From Sipunculus nudus (lineage: Eukaryota > Annelida > Sipuncula > Golfingiida > Sipunculidae), in the NCBI GenBank assembly GCA_026874595.1, contig CM049316.1, positions 78,093,676 through 78,157,675 of the forward strand: a stretch of 64,000 nt of DNA. The letters run 5' to 3'. The position numbers and the translations under genes are program-made. Below are positions 49,201 through 55,987 of this stretch, one piece after another. Below the pieces are notes generated by a model. The model did no database searches and was not told the origin of the DNA. It worked only from the letters and a program-made list of their open reading frames with translations. Numbering within the stretch: the stretch's first letter is position 1; each line of letters begins with the position of its first letter.

Positions 49201-50625
49201 TCAGGTAAAAATGAAAGTATATGAATACTCGTGCAAATACTTTCAAAATGTATTCATGAATGCATTCATGAATATATTCTTTAATATTATTTTAATAATC
49301 ATATCAGTTATATTTCATTTTTAAAAATCATATGATTCTCTTATTATTTTTAATAAAAATTATATTTGGGACAATATTTGTATTTTTTTTAATAAATAGT
49401 TAAACTCTTATATAATATGTTCTGCTTATAAGTTATATGGCCAAGTCAAAATCTGTGTGACAGTAGTACTCCATTTGTTAATAAAATAAATGAAATCAAT
49501 CCTCTTCCCTGTCTCCAAAGGTACTATCAAAATCATACACAAGCTAAACAACAACAACTCATAATACAGCTTATATTTATTACCACACAAAACCAGCATG
49601 TGCCTCATTTCTAAATAATATTTTTTTATCATATATAACAGCTGAGCGTCGTGACCCATAGGTCCCTTGTTTATCTGTACAGACAGATGTATATTTCTGT
49701 GAAGAAATGTGTTAATATCACTGTTAATTTGTCTTAGTTGAATTGTTGTGGAAAAATTCTTTGGTAAATTTGTTCTTTTGTCTCACAGAACTGGATTTTT
49801 CATCTACAAGCAGGGATTTTACATTCCACATGAACATTTGGGCCTGGTGTGAACTTGTTCAGAGAGCACTCAAATTTATATTAAAATATATATAAAGGTA
49901 CCAATTTATAAAAGTCAGAACTGCTGTGGTACATCAAAGGTAATTTACATTAAGATGTTAAAGCACTTTGTTATGTTTTAGTTAATTGGTTTTGGTAAGG
50001 TAACACACTGACAGTGGCAGGCTGTGGATACATTCCCAGTGTACACCTGAGTTTTTATTTTGACAGCTTCATCGACGAGCAGAACAGATGAAGAAGACGC
50101 TAGAACAACAGGAGAAGGAACTAGAGGAGCGACGACAACAATACGAAAAAGAGAAGGCAGCATGGGAGGCAGAGTGGGGCAACATGACATTGGAGTAAGT
50201 ACATGTTTACACTGTTCAAGAAAGAGAAGGAAGAGTGGAAAGAAAACATTTATGATTCAGTAATCAATGATACCATACCTATATAGACAACATCAGTAAG
50301 TCTGAAAAATATAAAAAATCTTACTATATATGTGCTGAGTGATGCAAAAAGACATAACCCTTTCATATATTAATCCCTTGGTCATGTGGACTATGACAAA
50401 GCACTGTTTGTCCTGCTTTTTATTTGATATATTATATACTGTAAATTCCTCAATAGAAGACTCTACAAGACTTCAGGGATATCTGTGAACCTTTGAAATT
50501 GAGTTTGCCTATTTATAAGACGTGTCTTCTATTGAGAAATTTATGGTAGTTACTGCATCATGTTAATGATACACTTTGTTTGTTCTAGTGAGAAGAAGAA
50601 GGACAAAAAGAAGTCGTTATTCTGA
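30687..50625 (+). CDS. SEPTIN7: Septin-7 orthologue, partial gene: nine exons, 5' part outside the window
   Basis: Joining 30687-30787, 33351-33485, 34764-34881, 35309-35401, 35765-35861, 36374-36548, 38826-38961, 50067-50194 and 50589-50625 gives one frame of 339 residues and TGA, with GT-AG at every junction. In order it carries septin G3 (DTPGFGD), the septin-conserved [15 protein letters not shown] stretch, [15 protein letters not shown]4 (AKAD), GRIYPWG..EVEN.EH.DF, the septin unique element ending NVHYENYR, and a C-terminal coiled coil. The [20 protein letters not shown] and coiled-coil features favour the SEPT7 group over SEPT2, 6 or 9. Human SEPT7 is about 437 residues, so about 100 N-terminal residues with the G1 P-loop are missing. 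Septin-7 binds GTP and assembles into hetero-oligomeric filaments at the cleavage furrow, membranes and cilium base. Identification by motif recall; no search was run. Confidence 0.93.
31128..31148. repeat. G21 homopolymer
   Basis: Twenty-one consecutive G lie inside a septin-7 intron, on the transcribed (+) sense strand. Confidence 0.95.
33067..33104. repeat. (TA)n microsatellite
   Basis: The AT-dinucleotide run is interrupted once (ATATTATA). It lies ~250 bp upstream of the 33351 exon. Confidence 0.9.
33351..33485 (+). CDS. SEPTIN7: Septin-7 exon, WQPV to SPNGH
   Basis: The acceptor TTTTTTCAG ends at 33350 and the donor is GTAAAT at 33486. The first base completes Cys; the exon then reads [20 protein letters not shown] and [20 protein letters not shown], then PNGH plus two bases of Gly. 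The R...R....DNRVH.C.YFI block is a septin-family signature in the dimer-forming part of the GTPase domain. Confidence 0.93.
33486..34763 (+). other. Septin-7 intron, 1.28 kb
   Basis: AT-rich unique sequence. Short open frames at 33723-33914 and 34440-34754 have no coding support and are spliced out in this model. Confidence 0.8.
34764..34881 (+). CDS. SEPTIN7: Septin-7 exon with G4 motif AKAD
   Basis: The acceptor TTTACAG ends at 34763 and the donor is GTCAGT at 34882. It encodes (G)[30 protein letters not shown] and [13 protein letters not shown] is the septin form of the G4 (N/T)KxD motif, which recognises the guanine base. [13 protein letters not shown] is another septin-specific block. 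The exon ends on a codon boundary. Confidence 0.93.
35309..35401 (+). CDS. SEPTIN7: Septin-7 exon, 31 codons
   Basis: The acceptor CTTTTCAG ends at 35308 and the donor is GTAACC at 35402. It encodes [20 protein letters not shown] and [11 protein letters not shown]. The acidic DDEEEN loop after YEFP is typical of the SEPT7 group. The exon is in phase 0 at both ends, so skipping it would keep the frame. Confidence 0.92.
35765..35861 (+). CDS. SEPTIN7: Septin-7 exon, [10 protein letters not shown] to YPWGVVE
   Basis: The acceptor TTTCAG ends at 35764 and the donor is GTATGC at 35862. It encodes [20 protein letters not shown] and [12 protein letters not shown] plus one base of Val. The VGS stretch aligns with the region before septin GR.YPWG, a conserved block near the nucleotide-binding interface. 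Confidence 0.93.
36374..36548 (+). CDS. SEPTIN7: Septin-7 exon with septin unique element; its 3' end seeds a minisatellite
   Basis: The acceptor TTACAG ends at 36373 and the donor GTAAGT is at 36549. It encodes (V)[57 protein letters not shown] plus two bases of Lys. [15 protein letters not shown] is the septin unique element. The last ~27 bases plus the first ~10 bases of the intron form the unit of the tandem array that follows. Reading on past the donor meets TAA at once, so only this first donor gives a full-length protein. Confidence 0.93.
36549..38030 (+). repeat. 37-bp minisatellite made from a septin exon/intron junction
   Basis: About 27 copies of a 37-bp unit, ACAAAGCCCTGAGACCTGTG followed by TCATCAAAGTAAGTCAC, continue directly from the exon end at 36548. 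The ACAAAGCCCC.AGACCTGTGTCATCAAA part equals the exon's 3' end and GTAAGTCACAC equals the start of the intron. About 16 units keep AAA|GTAAGT (for example at 36584, 36655, 37351, 37388, 37795, 37832) and two have GTGAGT. Others are damaged to GTTAGT or GCAAGT. A SINE splits the array at 36758-37242. Confidence 0.93.
36758..37242 (+). mobile_element. tRNA-derived SINE inserted in the junction minisatellite
   Basis: A tRNA-like head (about 36769-36846) has an A-box TGGTCAAGTGG at 36775-36785 and a B-box GGTTCGAGCC at 36827-36836, with tRNA-like spacing. A ~390-bp body of higher GC follows and ends in A12 (to 37242). It interrupts the 37-bp array, which resumes with GTAAGTCACAC right after the A tail, so it inserted after the array expanded. 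Target-site duplications are not clear. Open frames on its minus strand are not genes. Confidence 0.85.
38462..38702 (+). mobile_element. Second tRNA-derived SINE family
   Basis: The head has A-box TAGCCGAGTGG at 38472-38482 followed by TAAAACGCTC, and B-box GGTTCAATCCC at 38515-38525. It has a ~180-bp body and an AT-rich tail (TTGTAAAATAAATGAAATTT). It differs in sequence from the SINE at 36758. It ends ~120 bp before the next septin exon, close to that exon's branch-point region. Confidence 0.8.
38826..38961 (+). CDS. SEPTIN7: Septin-7 exon, start of the C-terminal coiled coil
   Basis: The acceptor GAGCAG ends at 38825 and the donor is GTGAGT at 38962. It completes Lys, then encodes [40 protein letters not shown] and DSEAD. 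Highly charged heptad sequence of this kind forms the coiled coil through which SEPT7 pairs with SEPT6-group partners. Its 3' end and donor are copied twice more downstream. Confidence 0.93.
38929..39260 (+). repeat. 110-bp tandem triplication spanning a septin exon 3' end and donor
   Basis: Three copies with a 110-bp period are anchored by GAAACAGAAG at 38931, GAAACAAAAG at 39041 and GAAACAGAAG at 39151. Each carries CTCAAAGATTCAGAG.CTGAT|GTGAGTTAA, which is the last ~34 exon bases plus the donor. The third copy decays after GTGAGTTAATAATAA. The duplicated exon ends lack an acceptor of their own, so they are unlikely to be exons. Confidence 0.95.
39417..40132 (+). mobile_element. Solo-LTR-like element
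   Basis: It starts TGTCACGTCGGATACGGG and ends CATTCCGCAACA (TG...CA with TGT/ACA ends). It has higher GC than its surroundings and an AATAAA at 40073-40078 followed by a GT-rich end, as in an LTR with R and U5. No gag or pol frame and no second LTR is present. A 5-bp target duplication is not evident, so the boundaries are provisional. It lies in the 11.1-kb septin intron and contains the hairpin listed next. Confidence 0.6.
39633..39859. repeat. 97-bp near-perfect inverted repeat, 33-nt loop
   Basis: The left arm 39633-39729 (ACCTCGCCCGCCCGTTGC ... GATGATCTTA) is the reverse complement of the right arm 39763-39859 (TAAGATCATC ... GCAACGGGCGGGCGAGGT). I saw no mismatch by eye. The loop is 39730-39762. 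A transcript on either strand would fold into a long double-stranded hairpin. Confidence 0.95.
40240..40305. repeat. (TA)n microsatellite with TGTA interruptions
   Basis: A long AT-dinucleotide run passes into GTATATGTATATGTATA. Confidence 0.92.
40982..42794. mobile_element. Nested element with terminal inverted motifs and internal tandem repeats
   Basis: Compared with the uninterrupted copy near 47571, this block splits AAATTAGATCAAAA, leaving TAGA on both sides (40978-40981 and 42795-42798). The left end has a small hairpin TAGTCG/CGACTA (40989-41005) and TTGTATCCGCC (41007-41017). The right end has the inverse, GGCGGATACAA (42783-42793). The GC-rich 3' segment (42600-42760) holds a CGG run. 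Most of the interior is the 280-bp repeat array. Probably a non-autonomous DNA element; class unknown. Confidence 0.7.
41040..42575. repeat. 280-bp tandem repeat built from two ~140-bp half-units
   Basis: About 5.5 copies are present. The period is 280 bp in the homogeneous part (41490-42570) and the left copies are more diverged. Each unit has two related halves. Each half begins with a GCAGGTGGCGCCACC or TAGGTGGCGCCACC palindrome and ends in GAGATATGAG. One half contains GTCATAAAATCAGAAAAGCT and the other TTTTTGGTGTATGTTATAAA. Confidence 0.9.
43797..43814. repeat. C18 homopolymer
   Basis: Eighteen consecutive C, in the tail half of the 5.0-kb element. Confidence 0.95.
45508..47060. other. 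Intron sequence between two element copies
   Basis: Unique-looking AT-rich sequence of the large septin intron. No exon, RNA gene or repeat was recognised. Confidence 0.6.
47061..49672 (+). mobile_element. Unclassified dispersed element, 2.6-kb copy A
   Basis: It runs from TTAGCTCAGCTGACTATAAG to GGTCCCTTGTTT. Right of the start is a GTCC/GTCCGTCCGTCT microsatellite (47107-47145). It has two related halves (47203-47700 and 47860-48420), then an AT-rich 3' part. The same sequence, differing by only a few percent in the segments I compared, is present inverted at 60374-62982. A 77-codon minus-strand frame (49426-49659) is kept open in both copies, which may simply reflect how recent they are. 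It inserted in the last long septin intron, in the same orientation as the gene. Confidence 0.87.
49673..50066 (+). other. 3' end of the 11.1-kb septin intron
   Basis: Ordinary AT-rich intron sequence leading to a polypyrimidine tract and TTTGACAG at the acceptor. Nothing else seen. Confidence 0.7.
50067..50194 (+). CDS. SEPTIN7: Septin-7 exon, coiled coil continued
   Basis: The acceptor TTGACAG ends at 50066 and the donor GTAAGT is at 50195. It encodes [20 protein letters not shown] and [20 protein letters not shown], then TL plus two bases of Asp. It continues the heptad pattern from the previous exon 11.1 kb upstream with the frame intact. Confidence 0.93.
50439..50546. mobile_element. 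108-bp MITE with TA target duplication
   Basis: Terminal inverted repeats CTGTAAATTCCTCAATAGAA... and ...TTCTATTGAGAAATTTATGG match over ~23 bp with few mismatches, and TA flanks each end. This is typical of Tc1/mariner-type MITEs. It occupies a quarter of the short last septin intron. Confidence 0.85.
50589..50625 (+). CDS. SEPTIN7: Septin-7 last coding exon and stop
   Basis: The acceptor GTTCTAG ends at 50588. It completes Asp, then encodes [11 protein letters not shown] and TGA (50623-50625). A lysine-rich tail with a final aromatic residue resembles the KKKGKIF-type end of vertebrate SEPT7. The 3' UTR follows directly. Confidence 0.92.
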
Positions 50626-50768
50626 GCCGCGGACTCTAGTTTGTCGGGTGGACCAAGCCTCCTCAGTCGCTGTGTTTTAGAATGTAATCATCAAGCTAGT
50701 CTTTTATAACTACTTCAAAGTTACCATGTCTGTGAATGTGTACCATGTCCTTTGGGGGACTTTGCCTC

Positions 50769-50873
50769 TTCTGTTGCCAGGTAACAGGCAGTTGTTGCCA
50801 GGTGATTGGCATCTGTTGCCAGGTAACAGACATGTTGCTAGATTACTAGCATCAGTTGCTAGGTTATAAGCAT
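50769..50873. repeat. Minisatellite of X-box-like palindromes in the septin 3' UTR
   Basis: Five ~20-27-bp units have the form CTGTTGCCAGGTAACAGGCA. Two hold the perfect 13-bp palindrome GTTGCCAGGTAAC (50773-50785 and 50815-50827). The others are GTTGCCAGGTGAT, GTTGCTAGATTAC and GTTGCTAGGTTAT. The perfect units fit the RFX X-box consensus GTNRCC-N(0-3)-RGYAAC. Confidence 0.85.
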
Positions 50874-50992
50874 CTGATCATCTCTGACACAGATGCACTT
50901 TGTATAAAGCTTTCGTATTTACAAACTTCTCGTTCACACTGTACCGGGCCAGAAATGATCAGTGCTACCCCCCAGGTTTGTGTTCAGACAGA

Positions 50993-50998
50993 AATAAA
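50993..50998 (+). terminator. Candidate septin-7 polyadenylation signal
   Basis: AATAAA lies 368 bases after the stop and is followed by GTTTATTTGTG. Alternative signals lie further downstream. Confidence 0.5.
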
Positions 50999-51857
50999 GT
51001 TTATTTGTGATAAATACATATTCTTTTTTATAAAGTAACAACTGAGAGTTTACAGCATTCCCCAGCGCAATATATGTACAGTTGAGGAAACTGACTTGTC
51101 AAAGTTTGACAGCTCTGGAAACTGATATTGACGAAGAACAGAAGTTGAATAGACTGGTCGGGAGTGTTTATGATCGGCATTATAGAATGCTGCCAGTATA
51201 GGTGCGACTGACAGAAAACAATGGTGGCAGTAGGCGTTGTCTTTGCGTAAACTCTCTACATCACCATTCTTCTAAACATTCAGCCTGGGTGGTTTCTTGG
51301 CAGGTTTTGTAAAGATCTGGTACCAAATCCATAATTTTCAGATTTTGCTGCATATAGAATCTGTAGATGTGTCAGTGTAACCATGAGATGATTTACCGTA
51401 TATTATTAAACAATATATACAGTATGTACTTTTGTATAAGGCCACTGCCAGCCAAAAGCCTTGTCTTCTACTTTGATTTATTACAGGTACTATATGACAC
51501 TATAATATTGCTGCCATTTCTGACCACATGATTGGGACTTTCCATTTTACATGTTAAGCCAAAGAGGGATTTCTCTCACAGAAAGGTTGACATAAACATT
51601 CATAAAGACATGCATATCCTTCTGTACAAGAGAAAATTTATGCTTAGGAAAAGTATAAACTTTTGTATATAAAAGTTTATATAAAGTTTATGACTTTGTA
51701 AACTCTATAAAATATGTCACAACTGTGATTAGAGGGACTGGCACATTAATGTATGACTTCTAAATTGGCAAACAGAGAAATTCTTATAGTAATGAAACAT
51801 TCTCATGTGATGAACCTATGTGCAGTCATATCATAAAACCAGAAATTTGTATTAAAG

Positions 51858-52140
51858 GAATGCAAGCCTCTGCCATGTGGGGGAGGGGTCACTATTGGAT
51901 GCTCCACAACCCGTTTGCATTCACATATTCAGCCCACAATACCAGGTTCATTTGTGCATAAGTGACTATACAATTGTGAATATTCCCCGATGTTCCTGAA
52001 TCCAAATCATGTGCCAGATCACACCAAAATCTAATAAGTTCATCATTGGCCCTCCCTGAAATTTCAGGAGATTCCATCATGATTGTGCCAGTAATGTAAA
52101 CAAACACACACATAAACAAGGATGACTACATACCCTCCTT
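51858..52140. repeat. Dispersed repeat, copy 2
   Basis: It has the same order of segments as 13379-13690 (GAATGCAAGCCTCTGCCATG, CCAGGTTCATTTGTGCA, AAACACACACATA, CCTCCTTG) with moderate divergence and small indels. It has no coding content. Confidence 0.7.
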
Positions 52141-53399
52141 GTGTAAGCTGTGGCACAGTTATGTAAAGCAGACTTTCCCTTGTGACGGGCCTTGAAGTGT
52201 CATTTTTCATTTCCTGTGTAGGCTACAGGATTCTTTACTGAATACCAACTTAGCAGTTGTTATGGGTCAGATTATAATGAAGAGAATTTCTGTCTTCTAT
52301 TTTATGTTCTTTTCTCTTGGTGGGATTTAATTCATTCAAAGAACTTTGCAAGTTTAATGTCACTGACCTTGGTTGCTTAACGTGAATGTTTTGTTAACAA
52401 ATGCTACACTAATCATTGTTAGATGGCTGTTTATTCAATGTTTAGTGTTAGGGTAGTTGTGTTAATTAGATGTGTATAAATTGCTACTTAATTTAAGAAC
52501 TGGCAGAGGCTCTAGGGCTGTTAGAGTTCACTTTATTTTCTCAGAGGAAGTAAAATCAGTTTGACTTTTGCTATGGTGCTTCAGATGCATTTAAATTTTA
52601 CATTCATTTTATGGTTATTAGCCACTTGCATTTATTTAACATGAAAATGATTTGCATTTATTTCATCCCCAAAACCAAACTGCAACTACACATTAACATT
52701 TGGTGAAGTATCGTGGTAGCAGGATCACATAACTTAATGCAAATTACTGTTTGTGGTAAACCCCAAATGTTGGCCAAGACATGAGTTCAGCAAGACCAAG
52801 AAATATTAGTTGTAGAATTCTAAAAATAGAAAATATCTAAGAACGTTTTAAGAATTGGGTTAGAGCTGATAAATATATATCAGAAGCTACATACACAGAT
52901 ACCACAGTTGACATTTATGAAGTTTATGAGTGCATCAGCCTTTTAAATTGACCGACTGGGTTAGGACAAAACTGATCATTCACCTACTTTACCTATAATG
53001 TCAGTAACATGGGAAGTTGTATTGTATATCATGAAGGTTCTTATTTCTCACCGAACGGTTTACAGTTATTGTAAATTAAAACAGAAATTAAAAAATTCTC
53101 TGAAAAAAATGAACCATCAATGAAAGTAAGCCATAAATTTCTGAAGCATTAAAGAGACCTAATTTTTTCCTAGAGAGTTTTTTTTCATATATAGATTTCT
53201 CTGTGGTGTTAGTGCCAACCCCACAGATTTTAGATTACACAGACAGGGCAATGTGTTGATAGATGTGATTGCCGTGAAAGTGACGTGCAGACATTGTACA
53301 TAAATCCCACCCTGCACAGAAATGTCTCAAGACTGCACATCAATTTGCTTTTATTTGTAGATGAACTTGAGATTACAGTATTAAGATATTGTATAAATG

Positions 53400-53413
53400 C
53401 CAGTAGATGGCAC
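53400..53413 (+). promoter_or_regulatory. CTCF-like motif, forward
   Basis: CCAGTAGATGGCAC fits CCASYAGRKGGCRS at all 14 positions. It is a sequence match only. Confidence 0.35.
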
Positions 53414-54646
53414 CAGTGGTAACATCTGTCATATTTATTCAGTAGAGGCAAAACCATGTTTTTATTTCTGTAGAATCTGCCTGTAATAAATGACAATTTT
53501 TCTTATCTTTATGGAGTTATCTTTGTGGAGTTTTTGTCGAGTTCTCTGTGTTGAGTGTTACATGAAACTTAAACATCATTAGCTATCTGATTTTGTGTCT
53601 GTCACATAAACTAGTTCAAGGGTTCCTTGGAATTGTAATATCAAAGAAATTGGGTGTGCCCTTGTTGAATGAAAGTGTTTGTCTGTGTGTGTGGGGAGGG
53701 ATATTTAATTCTTGTTCTTGCATCAAGCACTGCCTCTAAAAAAATGCCCTTTAAAAAATTGATTCTTTGAAAACAAACTAACCTACCATCAGACAAAATT
53801 AGATATCAGTCATACATATATACTGTAGTTGGCCTGTTCGTGGGGTTACAATTTCGTGATTTCCATCTTTTCAGTGTTTTGTGAGGGCTCCATTTTTGCT
53901 ATCTCAGCATATTATAATCCTACATGAAGTAAACCAACATTATATATAAAGCAGTATTTCAAATAATATGTACAAAATTTTTATGGGACAGGGATCCAAG
54001 GGAATATTGAAAAAGTTTAAATTGTAATGATTTTGAAAGACCTGATATCATTTATAATCTTTAAACATACACAATCTATTATGATAAATATTGTGCAAAT
54101 CTTTCAACCATGACCTGCCTTCCATAATATGACCCCTAATCCAGGAAGGTTTTATTTTTAAGATCATCCTCTTTTTGCAAATATTGCGAATTTGAAACCC
54201 TCTTGAATAAAAAGGCGCTCACAGTATAGATTTAATGTTCCATTTCTCACAACCAAATACTGAACAGTATTTCAAGTGTCCATAGTAAATGATGACATTA
54301 AGACTTTCGTTGCATAGTACAGTTTGGTCATTTAAAGCCAGTGTGGGCATATGTTGACCTGTTGCATGAATATTCATACCCTGTAGCCATGAGCAGAATT
54401 AGGCATTGCTAAATCTGCTACACAAATAATTCAATAATTGGCACACCTTATACATTTTAGACATGTACAGTTTTATTTACATATCAATTCATTTACAAAA
54501 CAAACATCTTCAGTACCAAATCTGAGTACAAACTTCACATGCAGGCTCAACAAAATCTTAAGAAGATTAAACTAAAAATCCAATTTTTGTTGATAAAATT
54601 TGGGATTCACTGATACTGATGTCACTAAACAAAACACCCTGTATAG

Positions 54647-54750
54647 GTCATTAATATTCATAAACTGAACAGTTATCAAGTCATTAATATTCATGAACTT
54701 AAACAATTATTAAAGATTGATTAATATTCATGAACCTAACAGTTATTAAG
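54647..54750. repeat. Imperfect 32-38-bp tandem repeat, three copies
   Basis: The core TCATTAATATTCATGAAC, followed by TAACAGTTATTAAG, recurs at about 54648, 54680 and 54718. Confidence 0.85.
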
Positions 54751-55888
54751 ACAGGAAACCCAGGATTCAAAGGATGATAAATCATAAACAATTTTAAAAG
54801 AAACAAGTGGCATATAATTATGGTATCACTAGATCATAATTCCGACTTACATGAAATATCGTATCTTATGGCAGTCTTGTTTTTCTATATACAGCTGGAA
54901 CTATATAGCTGCCCCTCCTTCAGAGATGAACAAGATATAAAACACCAATAACTTTAGTTGTCATCTGATCTTTATCAGAAGCTTACATTACTTTAAAGGG
55001 ACCTATTCCATATCTGACGTCTATTAACTTGAGATAATCCCTTGAACCTTTCATAAAAATAGGCCAGAAAATGCCAATTTCACCAAACACAGGTTGTTCA
55101 TTTTATTTATATCCACCTGTCTATAACATGTGGGGGGCCCAAAAAAATTAATCCAAACACATTCAGCAATGATATCTGATGGCAAGTCAGAGTAACCAGA
55201 TTTTTTTAAATAGTGATCTTCCACATTAATGCAACCAACCACCTCAGGTGACATTAGCGTCCTTCTGTCAACATTGCTGTGTTTACTAACAACTTGTGGA
55301 TAAACAAGCTATTACCACCATCACAGAGGTGTTATAAGAACTCTTCTTAACAGGAATTACCTAGAGTTCATTAAAAGGTACATAAAATAAGTGGGATATA
55401 TCATAGATTCTATAACAAAGGTAGGTGAATAGCTGGCTTTAAACAGACGTAACAATTTTTCTTGTTTGTTATTTCAGATAATTAGCTTTTAGTGAGTTAA
55501 AAGTGGAGTAAGAAAACATGTAAAATCTTGATCCAGCAAGAACAAACCTTGAAGGGAGCAACTTGTCCAGGCCAATGACAGTTTAAATCATTGCAATGCA
55601 ATGATTTTGGATTCATATTGTTTGACTTTATATATCAAATCTTGGTTTCTATTATATCTTGAACGGTCATAATAAACAGGTCTTATCATTATAGTGTATA
55701 AATAACATGTTTTACTCTATTTAACTTAAATAATTTTAAATTGAACCTTCCTTTTTTTTTACATATTTCTAATGTACCCTCAATAAATCCTTGATAGTGT
55801 TGACAAATCTTCAGGAGAACCAGTCAATGTGATATTTCTTAACAACTGAAGTGTCTCATTTTACTAACATTGAGGTATCCAGATAATC

Positions 55889-55987
55889 TCATAATGATGA
55901 TTTATATTTAATGAAGCGTGACAGATTTGTCCTTGCAGTCTGTATAATTGGTAAATGTTCCCCTAGATGTCTCTTCTGTTGTTGTAC
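55889..55987 (-). CDS. HEATR3: HEATR3-like terminal exon
   Basis: The minus-strand acceptor GTTTCAG adjoins 55987. It encodes VQQQKRHLGEHLPIIQTART and NLSRFIKYKSSL, then TGA at 55891-55889. The final ARTNLSRFIKYK resembles the conserved C-terminal helix of HEATR3 proteins. Confidence 0.8.
   Translation of the reverse strand, partial: VQQQKRHLGEHLPIIQTARTNLSRFIKYKSSL

Larger units (their letters stand above)
50626..51020 (+). other. SEPTIN7: Septin-7 3' UTR (proximal form)
   Basis: The region runs from the stop to just past the AATAAA at 50993-50998. It contains the GTTGCCAGGTAAC minisatellite (50769-50873). A longer UTR is possible: further AATAAA motifs occur at 53485-53490 and near 54205. 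Only the proximal site is followed at once by a T/GT-rich stretch (GTTTATTTGTG). Confidence 0.5.
51021..55888. other. Region between the convergent gene ends
   Basis: No coding exon was recognised. It holds a dispersed repeat copy (51858-52140), a CTCF-like motif (53400-53413) and a short minisatellite (54647-54750). It probably also contains the HEATR3-like 3' UTR on the minus strand, where TTTATT (AATAAA on the minus strand) occurs at 55102-55107 and 54472-54477. Distal septin UTR forms may overlap it. Confidence 0.5.
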
